From NCBI GenBank assembly GCA_036937835.1, contig CM072878.1, positions 14,984,001 to 15,048,000 on the forward strand: a stretch of DNA of 64,000 nucleotides. Direction: 5' to 3'. The notes beneath the pieces are model-generated. The model saw only the letters and a list, made by a program, of their open reading frames with translations, ran no database searches and was not told the origin of the DNA. Position numbers and translations under genes: made by a program. Below are positions 35,926-48,800 of this stretch, one piece after another (the stretch's first letter is position 1; each line of letters opens with the position of its first letter). The DNA comes from Pampus argenteus (lineage: Eukaryota > Chordata > Actinopteri > Scombriformes > Stromateidae).

Positions 35926-36465
35926 AGCCCTCTCTCCCCTCTCTCGCCTTCCTCGCACCTCCTCGCTTACCTCTTGCTCTCTCCTGGTGTCCATTTAAGT
36001 TGCGGAGGCCCTGGAGAGTACACACAATGGAGCGAAGAGCCTGTGGCAACTGGGCCGTTGTACTACTGAGAGGGGGATGGGGTAGAGAGAGGACCGGTTC
36101 ACACAGCTAACACAGCCTGCTGGCTGTAGGCTCTCCTCCCCGCCAGGACCCACTGTTTCCAGGCTGGAGTATTTTTCCTGGAACAGCCACTTTCAACTCC
36201 ACTTGGACTACACTAAGGATTACTCAGCGTGTTCTGTGGGATTTTATGATACATTTTGGAGACTGAGGAATAAATCTCTTATGCGATTTGGATGAGAGAA
36301 TAAGAAAAGCGAAACTCTTGTTTCCTTTTACCCTCTTTTTACTGTTTCTGTTAAGTGGAGTTCATAAATGGATTTCAAGATGCATGCCAAGTCAAACGAT
36401 TTGTTGGATTTTCAAAAACTGGATGCCCTTCTGGAAAAAATTGCACATTCAGTCTCTGTGAAAAG
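35926..36465 (+). other. brd4: Alternative brd4 first exon with an in-phase coding start (ATG 36368)
   Basis: GC-rich 5' UTR-like sequence with a 28-codon upstream ORF (36027-36110), then ATG 36368 and 98 coding bases (MDFKMHAKSNDLLDFQKLDA, then LLEKIAHSVSVK) ending in the donor AAAAG/GTAATG at 36465. The final partial codon joins the first base of the exon at 45667 to make Arg and continues in frame through ESSEECNGISGALSVES into MGDGL. This would extend Brd4 by 86 residues to about 1543. I do not recognise this N-terminus from mammalian BRD4. Confidence 0.5.
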
Positions 36466-36807
36466 GTAATGATATTTGGTGAGGTAAAGCCTCCTACAAA
36501 CTTTTCAGATATTTAACAGCGTCACCAAAGGCTTTACAGCAATACATTCAAAATATTATTAATTGAAGTACACAGTTAAATGCTGAGGATGTGGCTACGT
36601 TCAAGACAGCCTTGAGTTACAGTTCTTGGGACTGTCATGTGGTTTGCGCTAGTTTTAGTTTTACATGGCCCATAAGTGTGTGTGTGTGTGTTTCAGTGTT
36701 GTGTTGAGGACAGTATTGTTATCCAGATTTCAGCCAGAAGCCATGAACCTACCTCCTGGTGAGAGGGGGTGTGTGGGGGAAGGGGAACTACAGAGGAAGA
36801 AGGGGGT

Positions 36808-36831
36808 TGTGTGTGTGTGTGTGTGTGTGTG
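36808..36831. repeat. (GT)n microsatellite
   Basis: About 12 units. Confidence 0.9.
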
Positions 36832-39264
36832 TTCGTCAGTAGTAGAAATGTTGCCTGATTCCCGGTAGTGTTTGGCTTGCTTATCCTAACCAGCTGGAAT
36901 TTTTAACCTGAAATAGCTGGCATGAGTCCTGTCTTCTCCGGTTAAAATCCGTCTGAGTCATGGGTAGCAACATGAGTCAGTTGGCGTTCTCATGCACTGA
37001 CTCAAACAGCGAGTATTTGTAATCAGTAGGGAAACTTATTTTAAGTTTCGTGATCTTGTGATAATTTATTGAAACCAATGAAGTTGTGATCAAAGCTATT
37101 TGTTTAACGGTTTTAATGTTGTTGAACCATCAAGAATGGGAATACAACACGCTGGCCAATATGTGCTGGAGTGTTACCATAGAAACCCTGGTAGAATTAT
37201 TATTTTATTTTATTTTTTTGATGACAAGTTTCAGTGATACTCCAATGGTGAGCCAATAAACCAATCATAGACAATATAAGGTGGACAAACAGAATAGTTA
37301 AATTTGCCACATACATAAATCCGTATAGGAATTATTTCATTGATTTAATTTGGCAGTACATTTGACGTTCACCTGTGATTGTTCAGATCATAATGCAGTA
37401 TAGTTGCTGGTATTACTGGCTATTTAATTGTTATATATAACACAAATAGTATATTGGGTCATGGCTGGATACATAATTGATTAGTAATAATTGAAGTTGC
37501 ACCGGTGACATCCTCCAGTACGTGTTGAAATCTTACGCAATTTTCTTTACAAATCATCAGATATACTAGAGATGAATGAAAACTTAGAACACACACGCAG
37601 CGCAGCACAAATAAATTGGATATTTCAGTAATACATTTTTAAAAAACGTATTTGGTTTATAAGATAAATAATACTGTCACATTTAAAACCTTCAGGCTGT
37701 CAGACACAAAATGGTCATATTTGGAAAGTTCAGTTGCAGGTCATAACATGCACAGTCTTGACACACTTAACGGACAGGCGTCCCTCACATGCCACTGGTC
37801 TGTAGTTGAGGTGACTGTGACTGACTAATGACTAAATGCCCATTACGTTTTAAAGAAGACTTCTTGTCACTGACAAACGTGTCGTGGTTTACCCACATCA
37901 TAGTTTCTAATTTTACGGAAGTTTATGTCACACAATGCAGTCATCTGCTGAAAACGCTTTGGTGAACTCGTTTCCCACATCAAGTATTGCCATTACCATC
38001 TTTGTACACTGTCGGCTAATATTTCCTAGATCGCTCAAATTCCTAATATTGATCCATCTATAATCATTTAAACTTATCTTATGGCTTATGTTATATGTTC
38101 TTTTACATCTATTCCTTGATTATTAGCCTACATTTAATATTTAAATTCAGAAAAAGAAAATAACCGTTAGCCTTATTTACCACATTGCTATACAAGTATC
38201 CTTAACTTTTCCTTTTTTTTCACAATTGGACCCATAAACCACCAGTTTATTGGAGCTGAGTGAGCCCAGAACTCAATTGTTTGAGTTTGTATAACAAAAA
38301 TGACCCCCAGATTCCTCATCTACTAACCATTTAAAAATAAAAAATCTAAACATTAAAGAGTTCAAAGAGGCCTATGAATATCATCAATGTAATACTGTGC
38401 ATATTGGCAGACATAGTAGAAATGGAGAGAAGCTGCTCTCTGGAGAAGGGTTGATGGTGGTTTTTGAAAGAGGGAAAAGGCTTGGTGGATGAACAGTGGT
38501 GTTCTTGGCCTTGTTACTGTGGTCCCATTAATTATTTATTCCTTTGCTTTCAGGCAAAACACAGGGCATCATTCTGACACTTAGAGAGCCTCAAGTGAAA
38601 TCTCCAGGCCTGCATTTTTTTCCCCCTTAAATTCGACCGCTATCGCTAACATGAATGATTAATAGCTTACGTCATGGTGAATGCAGACATCTTGCTGTTA
38701 TGTTTTTCTCCCCCTTGAACGTGGGACTTTTCCTGGGCTGAGATCCATCCTTCCTTCCAAAAGCTGTATAGCTAAATAGCTGACCTGTTATCAGACATTT
38801 AATTTTTTTCACTTGTCACCATATATTTAACATACTTCTTCTATTTCTTTGTCCATAGTAAAGTCCCTACTTCCTTTTGTACAGTCAAATTGAATTTCAA
38901 TGTTTTGTTTTTTTTCAATTATTCTATTCTCTAAATATATATTATTACACTGTTTATTTCATTATCTACTGTTACCATTCTTTTGTTCCATTTGTATTTT
39001 TATTATTTGCAAGCATAGAAAGACACCAGACAGATACGGGTATGAGATGTGCATCCCCCACCTCCGTAATCAGAGCCACTTCCTCCCCTGAAAACATTCC
39101 TCAGCAGTCTGCAGTGATGTATGTCCAGGTCAAAGGTCAACTGTTATTCCAGAGCGGAGAGCAATGTAGGACATGCAGCAGCAGGAAGTAGGACACTTGA
39201 TTGGCCTGTTTGGGTCTTTCTGCAGACTTGATTAGTCTCACATGCCAACATTGCTCTTACACCA

Positions 39265-39868
39265 GGGGCCTGTACGATGAAGCTAGATTAGTAGGTTAGC
39301 CAGCTATCTTTGGGCTTAACTCAAGTTTTTCGGTATCACGAAGCGGGCCCACTTTTAACTTGGATCACCATGGTAACTTGTGCTGGACAGCTAACCTGCT
39401 ACGGAGGAGGCAGGAGGAACTTCAGGTCACAACCTGTCAACACCATGAACCACTGGGGGGAAAAAAGGGATCCAGATATGGCCAATGTTCCTGGCTTTCT
39501 TATTACGCTCTGTACGTTTACGACACTAAACACATAATGACGGTTTTAGCTGCATTTTAATTGTTTTTATTTTATCTCAGGAGTGATAGTTGACAGTGTG
39601 GTTGATTTTTACACTCGGATTTCATAACTGCAGCTCAGATTAACTTGAGACAACTGTGTGATGACAATTGGAAATAAAAACGAAAGGTTGTCTTTTATTA
39701 GAAAAATAATCCACACATTAGTAATTGGCTCCCATGATTATAAGTGCAATATATCAGTCATTAAATTTTCCCCTCTCTTGTTTTGGTAGCATAAACTGTC
39801 TGGCACTAGGTAGGCATTTTCAGACCAGGGGAACTTTTTCATAGTGTTAAGAACAGTTGGAGGAACCT

Positions 39869-39903
<35 letters not shown>

Positions 39904-40482
39904 TGTGTCCGCACTGCAGGAACTAGGAATGAGGGACTTTTTTAGCTCTGACTTCACAGTAGGTGCTCTCCCAGCACAAGAGGAAGCTTGAGTGACGCAT
40001 GTGTACATTGATTGGTTGAACACATGAGCCAATGCAGCACCGGCATCTGCTCATCATCCAACTAAATGACAAAACAAATACTAACTCGATAACTTCAGTC
40101 ATATATTATAATGCCTACATTTTTATATTTGGAAATTATTTCTTGGTTTTCTATGTATTAAGCTATTGTTTTATTTTGTTTTTGTTTGTTTGTTTTTTTT
40201 CCTACTCCTTTAAATATGATTCGCTGAAACAGAAAATGTTCACAGGTACTTAATATCACTGTTTCATCATATAAAATACTTCATTCACGGTTCTGATGAT
40301 GTCGTTCGTAATTCATAATCCCGCCTCTTTCATAGCTACGTAGGAAAACCCAGAGTTGACTGAGCTAGTTCATAGCTAGCGTTGTGATGCTAGTTATCCA
40401 GGATGGACATTGTTGGGCTCAATTAAGCCGGATCACCCAAAGAGAGCCAGACTAAGTTGAACTTGCGTCGTAGTAGGCAGGT
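39265..40482. mobile_element. Candidate non-autonomous DNA transposon with imperfect terminal inverted repeats
   Basis: The left end GGGGCCTGTACGATGAAGC leads into TTAGCCAGCTATCTTTGGGC. The reverse complement of the right end gives CCTGCCTACTACGACGCAAG leading into TTAGTCTGGCTCTCTTTGGG. The ends are similar in order and spacing over about 60 bases, as in PIF/Harbinger-like fish MITEs. The interior (about 1.1 kb) has no transposase and contains a 30-base poly(T) at 39872-39901. Exact borders and target duplication are not resolved. Confidence 0.45.
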
Positions 40483-43400
40483 CTCAGGACTGAGACTGGA
40501 TTATACTAATTTATCATTTAGACTGATTGAATATGACGTCACTGCAGATGTCAGTATCAAGTGTTACCCTTAAGTTAGTAAAACTGAAAAACACGCGATA
40601 TGCATTCAGACTGGCAAAGCTATTTTCAGTCTAATGTAATAAATATATAATTTTGGATTTAATTGTCTATGTGAGCATTGGTAAAACAAAGTGATTATTT
40701 AGTTTGAATGTGACAAATACTGTTGAAATTTTGACTTTTAAGAACGTTCCTCTGTGTCACAGTCCCTTCACCCAAAAGTACCTTTTCCTGAGGTTGTATT
40801 TTCTTGGCTTGTATTTGGGTTTGAAGTTTGCAGTACTGACGGTCACTAGTTGGACAAACATTGTCATGTTTGCAGGTTTTTTTTATGCGTTCACCTACTC
40901 ATTGTTTGTATCTAGTGCTGAAAACAGTTTGACAGAAAGTACAGAAAGCGTTTTCACTACTTTCTACTAAACAATTAAAAATACTCAACGTATTTTTATT
41001 TTTTTTTATGACCAAGGGCTGGTGGTGGTTTACTATCATTAATGCTTTAATGACCAGCTATGTAATCGACTAAAACAATTGGGAAGGACATAAACTGAAA
41101 CAACATAATTACTTCAATGCTGTCCATGTTTACAGTGTTTTGTTTTGTAATTGTAACCATTTCTCGGGGTAATTCCTTGTAATGAGGCGTGTTACTAGGT
41201 GAGGTCATGATCTAACAAAAAAACCATAAAACAGGCTTTATACTGAAGTTTGCCTGTAATGCTGCCCGTCTAACTTGGGCATATCTTCATAATGTTTTTT
41301 TAAAGACAAAGAAACAATAGATGGAATTTATCTAAAGAAAATCTCAATAACAGGTATTTCAGGTGTACCTAGCAGGTCCAGGTTCGCCGTCATTAAGAGT
41401 TTATGATTGTAGTAACACATGCACTTGATGAAATTAACACGTTGAAAGGTGAGCAAAGTGTGTTGTAACCTGACAGGTTATTATCTTCCTTGCCGGGTAA
41501 TATGAGCTCATCTTGAACCTCTTGATTTTTTTCACAAATGGCTTTGGTTTGCTGAGCGTGAAAGACGAGTAGACATAAAGATCGAATATGAGAAATGGCA
41601 ACAAAACGTGTGCAACACGAACATGTGTTCATGCGACAGGCCAGACTACTATCAACAGCAAGTCTGTCAAAGGACAAACCATTATGAGACATTTTTGAAG
41701 TACTTCCTGTTAAGATACACTGTACGTCTACGGTGCAGATGCCTACATCCTGCAGGAGGTGTTTAGTTCATGTTTCCGTGTTTAATTCAGAAGACTTCAT
41801 CTGCTTCTGTGTTCCCAGAAGTTTGTTTACACTTGTCATTGTTGCAGTGCAGTTATTGTCAAGGACTGTCACTGTGATGCTTGTCACTGATGTTAATGGA
41901 TTGTTAAGGACCATCTGGCAGTATTTGTTTTTGTACGATAAGACTTTGGTCTAGGCAGCATTGGAGGCCAGCTGGAGCAGGCTCATATTGTGGCTACCTT
42001 TTTTTTTATTTTGTCTTTTTGGAAGACTTCCTATAGTGCTGGCTCCACATTTGTCTGGTGCTACTAATCATCTATGTTGTATATACTTGTGATCCAGACT
42101 TTTCCTCTCCTGTATCCCCACAAGGTTTTTTTTTTTTAATGTAAGGGCTTTGAGTCGGTTGCTTTTTTCGCATCTGGAAGTTTATACCTGCTGCAGTGTT
42201 TGATCAGAACAAGTCATTTTAACTTGCAACAGACACGGGACGGACAGGAAGGACATTAAAGCTGAGCTCCGAGCCAGACAAAAATATGTGTTGGTCAATC
42301 ACCAACCTGTCCCCCAAACTGCCATCTGCACAGAAAATGCATTATGAATATTACTGCTTAGTTGGAAGTAAGTATAAAGGCAAACATTCAGAGAGAAAAC
42401 ATTTAACGTTAATACTGTCTCCGTCCATCCAGGCACCACAACAGAGAAACGGCGGAATAAAGATGAATATCAGCTTGAACAAAGAAAAATCTTGCGAGTT
42501 TCATTCACCACAAACATAACAAGACACAAATATCTTGTAATATTTTCTTGTGGAAATACAGACGCCGCCGCTTTGCTATTGTAACCCACATTATGGTCAT
42601 TGGGGGGGATTACATGCTGCCTTCAAGTACTCTTCAAGTACTCCAGATACACTCCAGTCACCTTCGGGATTTCTAAACCTTATTGTAGGACTGTTGCGTT
42701 GGATTTATTTAAAATGTAAAGTGATTTCTGTTCATCTCGTCCCTCAGTGGGATGATTTAAAAAAATAATAGTCAGGTCAAAGTTAAATCCATGTATAAAT
42801 AATCTGTAAAGAAACCATAAATGAAGGTGATACGGAGAGAAGGGTTTGTAAAATAGAGCACACTTTCATCAACATCAGATTATGAAATGCCATAATTACC
42901 ATGTACAGTTTTGTCATATTGGGTTGGGAAATTTTATTTTATTATTTGTGATTGAAGGGCAGATATAAACTTCTAACTTCGTCGTTAGCTGTCTCAAAGC
43001 ACAAAGTTATTTAAAAATGCTCTTATTTTAGTCCATTTCTAAAACACTATAAGAATATTTGGCGTTTATAAAAATAATAAAGGCTTATAAGTATATTGGG
43101 TTAATATCACTCTCCTTTAACAGTTCTGATTGCAAGCTTGTGACATGTGTGGTGAGGACAGGTTGTGTACGTTTAGTTTTTGTCAGACTTTCAACAATTT
43201 GCACAAATGTTGCCGTTCTAGTTTGACTAGTCGGCTATATTTGTGTCATCAAGCACTCTTCCTGCTTGATTTGGATCCAGGGCAGTTTTGCCTTTGTGTC
43301 ACATTGGAAATAATGTTTATTAAAAGGACGTTCAAATTCTTAAACACAGGCTCAGTCCAGGTGCGTTTAGAGGGGACTTTGTTTCCCACTAGATCCCATA

Positions 43401-43649
43401 GTTCACTTACCAAAAGCCAAATTGTTCCTGCAAATGATATGTGTGACAAATCGGCAAAACATTGAGTCGTCCTGCTCTCTGTAACTGTTTTTCCACGTGT
43501 GACAACCAGTGATTAATTGTCACAGATTTGACAGCGAGGGTTGTTACAGAATACAGAAATATCTCCAGCAAAGATGAATCTAGCTGAAGATGTCTAGTGC
43601 AATTTTTAATATAAAGATGGTAGAAACAAAAGAGGAATGGTATAAAGTC

Positions 43650-43650
<1 letters not shown>

Positions 43651-43689
<39 letters not shown>
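43651..43689. repeat. (ATT)n microsatellite
   Basis: About 13 units; the poly-Tyr ORF across it is an artefact. Confidence 0.97.
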
Positions 43690-43690
<1 letters not shown>

Positions 43691-44991
43691 CCTAAAAACA
43701 CAACCCCACACACTGGATGAATTGGAGTCTAAAATGAGTTTCCTTTCTTTAAAAAAAAAAAAAAATCTATGCCAAATGTGGCTGAAATATCTGCCATGTA
43801 TCCAACTGAGCAGCTGTGATGTGGGCACAGTTGGAGTGGTTTTTCCATATGCCAGGAATGGCTGGTTAGGCGGAAAGTTGATAGACTAAAGCTGGCGAGA
43901 CTCTGAACGTCGCTAGACCAATCCCGGTTAGTCTAAATTATTGGGATTTGTTTACTGTACTTAGCTAAAATTGAGCTACAGACAGGTTCCGTGCTTGTTT
44001 ATGTTGGTGTTATTTATAAGGTCATTTACTTCCAGCCGCAAAAGTACCACTTGTGTAAAGCTGGTACCGTTTCTTGTGTTGTCGTTCAACATATTGGTCA
44101 GTTAGTCAGATTCTCCACTGCTTGCGAGAGCCTCGGGGGGGGGCCGAGACTGCGATCATGCGGTGTGCAAACTGCTTTCTTCTCAGAAAGTGATTCATCA
44201 ACAAAGAGATTAGTCACAGATCCATACAGTGGAGTGTGTTTATCTTTAAGGCCGTGTTGTGGGGGTGGATTCCAGTGTGCGAAGCTCAAAGACTAACTCG
44301 TCCCTAATAGAGGTTCGAATGCAAAACCTTATCATCAATCAACATTTTCTCCCCCTGCAGAACGTTGTTGTTCTGTATTCTATTTTTAGTCAAGTATTTT
44401 TCTAGATTTGTTTTCGGCCTCGTTGCTTTTGTGTGTATGTTGAATGCGATGACCCTGGCTGCCTGGGAGAGGACATAATGTAAGACTAAGCGTTGTGTAG
44501 TGGAACACACAGTCCCTCAGCTGCCAGATGACGCTAGCTAGCTACCCCCACCCTCCACCCATGTCCTCCCACATCTCTAAACACTCCCAGGTCCTGAGAC
44601 GGAGTGGGAAGACACATATACACACACGGCTAGAGGCAAACCGAGACCCAAACAGCCTCTAAGCTCTTCTGAATAGTGCAGATCTGTTTAGGATCTAATC
44701 TCTGCGTTGGTTAACGTTTATACGTTTGAAAGAAAGGTTTCCTCTTGGGGATTGTAAAGACATGGTTGTAAATGAAAGTGGTAAAAAAAACACACAGGTG
44801 TAAGGCTTGTTTTATTAGTCTATCCTGTGGAGACTTGCAATATTTTCCCTCTGTCTAAGATTCCCATAACTTTACACGTCACTTTCTGAGTAATTGAATG
44901 ACTGTTCTTGTAACATGCTTTGTGCTCACGGCGTAGCTTTGATATTATTGTTGATCTTCAGGTGATCTTCGGGTGATCATGTGACAAAGCT

Positions 44992-45015
44992 AAAAAAAAA
45001 AAAAAAAAAAAAAAA
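44992..45015. repeat. Poly(A) tract
   Basis: 24 adenines in the brd4 intron. Confidence 0.95.
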
Positions 45016-45152
45016 GCCTCTAACACAGACAGCATGATTCTCACTGGACACCGTTTATTACATTTCTTTAAGTCTACACTATAAATATTATACAAGTCTG
45101 GACAGATATGGATGTAAACAGCAACTTGACGGGTTGGGGGTATTTCTAGTTC

Positions 45153-45417
45153 AGGCTGCGACAAACAATTATTTTCATTATCGATTAATCTGCCAGTTAT
45201 TTTCTCAATGACTCAATTGTTTTGTTAAAAATGTCCAAAAATAATGAAAAATGCCCATATTAATTTCCCAGAGTGTCTTCACGTGTCTTGTTGTGTCCAA
45301 CCAACAGTCAATAACTCAGACAAAGTATGTACAAAGTATTAAATAATCACATTTGAGAAGCTGAGAAGTGACAGTGATTATTCAATTAACAAAAGAGTCT
45401 CTGCGAGTGATGCAGCC
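45153..45417. repeat. Dispersed percomorph repeat, best copy in the window
   Basis: Begins GGCTGCGACAAACAATTATTTT, continues with the CATTATCGATTAATCTG block and the TCACATTTGAGAAGCTG block, and ends GATGCAGCCCC. The start (GCTGC) and end (GCAGC) are short inverted repeats. I know this element as very common in percomorph genomes; its class is uncertain. Confidence 0.6.
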
Positions 45418-45826
45418 CCTTTTGGGATTTTATAATTCAAACCAATGTGATTAGTAATTCATCTATCTTCACATTATTGAAGCAGGGCTCTGGTCTACCA
45501 GGAAAGATGGACTCTCATGAGTTTTTACTCAAACAAACTTTCAGTGCTCTATGCTGCCTTGGCTGCTCCAGTGAAAGAGACCTAGTTATTACTGTGTTAA
45601 TGACAAATTGTTATTGATGACTGTTGATAGATATGGTAACGCCGGTATGCTCTCTTCTCTCTCCAGAGAGTCCAGCGAGGAGTGCAATGGGATCAGTGGT
45701 GCTCTGTCAGTGGAGTCTGTGCCGGGGCCAAGACTGAACTGGTGTCCTGCCAACACCACTTCCCCTGCCCCTGCTCCAGCTCCAGCTCCCGCTCCGGGGC
45801 CCGAGCCCACGCCCAACCCTTTTAGA

Positions 45827-48800
45827 ATGGGGGACGGCCTGGACGCAGCACAGATGTCGGGCAGCAGCAGCAGCAGTCAGGGGCAGGCCCAGCAAATGGG
45901 CAACCCCTCTGCTCCAGAGTGTGTCAATCCCGGCAGGCCCAAACGCCAGACCAATCAGCTGCAGTACCTGCTCAAGGTGGTGCTGAAGACCCTGTGGAAG
46001 CATCAGTTTGCGTGGCCCTTCCATGCACCAGTGGATGCAGTCAAACTTAACTTGCCTGTGAGTAGTAGCTTTATCTTTCTGTGCATGATGCTACACATGT
46101 CGACCATCAATTGCCACCATGTTGTTCGCATCCATACGTTCCAGTTTTATCTTTTATATGTTTCTTTTGTGTTAATTTGTGGTCGAAAATGTAAAATTGG
46201 TTCTTAATCCAATTCGGTATAAAAATGTGGAGATACTTTAAATCATTGCATAATGTTTGATCATACCAGCAGATGGTGTCAGACCAATGGAAAGTTTCAA
46301 CATAATAACTTGCTTTTCTTGCATTGTTTAAGTACTCGTATGTAACCGTTTCAGGACTACTACTCAATAATCAAAACTCCTATGGACATGGGATCAATCA
46401 AGAAAAGACTTGAGAACAGTTTCTACTGGAATGCCCAAGAATGTATCCAAGACTTCAACACAATGTTTACCAACTGCTACATATACAACAAGGTAACATA
46501 GTTGTGAACTGGAGCCATTGTTACTATAAACTAATATACCTCCACTTTGCTAAGAGTGCTTTACTCTCCCTGCAGCCTGGAGATGATATAGTCTTAATGG
46601 CCGAGGCACTAGAGAAGGCTTTCCTCCAAAAGGTCTCAGAAATGCCTCAAGAAGAAACTGAGATTGTTGTCATGACAGGGAAGGGACGTGGTCGCGGCCG
46701 GAGAGATGCAGGTAAGTGATTTACTGTTAACACATTTTCATGCAGATGGCCTCTGTGAGACAGAATACTTATCCGAGTGTCCTGTTCTTTCATCCAGGTC
46801 TGAGTTTGAAACCAGGGGCCATTATTGATTCCTCGTCCGTGACTCCTCAAACACGAGGTCTGTCAAACCTCTCAGCAGCACCACAGATCAGAGGACCAGT
46901 GCAGGGCCCGCCTTCACTACCTCCCCAGCCTTTGATGCAGGCCCTGCCGTCCCACGTGCCCCCAACGTTACCCAGCCATGCTCCACAGCTCGGAGCGCCC
47001 TACTCTTTGGGCCAATCTGATTACGCTCCTCAAGTTCCCATCATGACTTCTGTGCCTCCACCTGCTCAGACCTCCCTACCGCCAGCATCCATCCAGAGCA
47101 CTGCCCCAATGCTGCAGAACCCTATAACCATGACCAAAGTGAGTAACTTCATTTTCAATCAGGCAATCTCATGCCGTGACACATGTAATGGAAGCCTAAC
47201 AAAATTAAGAACAGAGAGTCACCCTACAAAACACAGCAAACAAACACCACCAGAAACTGTAACAGACATCACAGACAAATAGACTTGGGCAGATTGGCAC
47301 ATTTTAGATAATATCTGGGAACATTAAACGGGTATTACGTTTTGGCACCTCAGTCTAATCATTCATTTCTTTACCTTCTTTCCCCATTTCTCTGGTTTTA
47401 TTTATATTCTCCGCTATCTAGCAAAGAAAGAGCCAGAAAAGGAAAGCAGACACTACGACACCCACAGCGAACGACCAGCTGAGTGAGTCTTCCCCTGCAG
47501 AGTCCAAGTCTGGGAAGACACTGCCTAGGCGAGAGAGTACCCGGCCCACCAAACTGATAAAGAAGGATGCGCCAGATTCCCAGCATCACATAGGCATGGG
47601 CATGGGGATGGGACTGAGCGGACCAAGTGGCGGCCTTAGCCCCAAACCACAAGATCAGTTGGGATATTGCGCTAGTCTGGTTAGGGACATGCTGTCCAAG
47701 AAGCACGCTGCTTACGCCTGGCCATTTTACAAACCTGTCGATGTGGATGCACTGGGACTGCACGATTATCACGACATCATCAAACATCCCATGGACCTCA
47801 GCACCATCAAGGTGTGTTCAAGATGATGCTTTTTTTTTTTTTTTATCAAGAGGCATTATAAGCAATTGAAAAAAGGATTTATTGCATTCTAAGTATTTAA
47901 TATCCTTAATGTGTTTAATAGGTCAAGCTGGAGAACAGGCAATACCGGGAACCGCAAGAGTTTGCTGCTGATGTGCGATTAATGTTCTCCAACTGCTACA
48001 AATATAATCCACCAGACCACGAGGTGGTGGCTATGGCACGCAAGCTACAGGTAAAATCTATTCTAACATCTAAAACGATGTCTACCACTAATCACAAAAT
48101 TATATTAATAATGTACTTGGGTATTAAAAAATGCGGGGAGCTGTAATGTTTGTGATTATACCTCATTATGCTCGCAATGTATTAACTCTGTGTAACAGCT
48201 GTTATTCTCAGGCAAGCCTAGTCATCCTACACATCCTTTTTTTTTTTTTACAGGATGTCTTTGAGATGCGCTTTGCTAAGATGCCAGATGAACCTGAGAG
48301 CAAGCCTCTGGTTTCTGCCCCAGCTCCTCCACTTCACCACCCGGCCCCAGTCAAACCCCAGCCTCCCATGGCCCACATCGCCTCCTCTTCAGACAGCTCC
48401 AGTGACTCGTCCTCTGAGTCTGAGTCTTCCACAGATGACTCTGAAGAGGAGAGGGCTCAGAGGTTGGCGGAGCTCCAGGAGCAGGTCAGTGACCAGGAAA
48501 CTTTCAGAGTGAAGGTAAACATGTTGTCCAGCCCTTGTAACCCTTTTGGTTTGTTCTCTTGATACAGTTGAAGGCTGTCCACGAGCAGCTGGCTGCCCTA
48601 TCCCAGCCGCAAGCCAGCAAACCAAAGAGAAAAGAGAAGGAAAAGAAAGAGAAGAAAAAAGATAAGCATAAGAAGAAAGGAGGCATGTCTGGCCTTGTAG
48701 ATGACATCCAGGATGCCACACCTGTCCCGCAGCTTTCTAAGAAGACCAAGTCCAGTAACAATAACAAAGAGGTTGTTCCCAAGAAGAAATCCAGGTAGGT

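Larger units (their letters stand above)
36466..45666 (+). other. brd4: brd4 intron, distal part
   Basis: Nine kilobases without a recognised coding exon. Contents: (GT)n at 36808-36831, a candidate DNA transposon at 39265-40482, (ATT)n at 43651-43689, poly(A) at 44992-45015, and a dispersed repeat at 45153-45417. The rest is AT-rich unique-looking sequence. Confidence 0.55.

Noticed and set aside
48485..48514. Alternative donor adding ten residues (VSDQETFRVK) to brd4
   Set aside because: It would leave an intron of only 53 bases. The upstream donor gives the conserved LQEQ-LKAVHEQ join and an 83-base intron.
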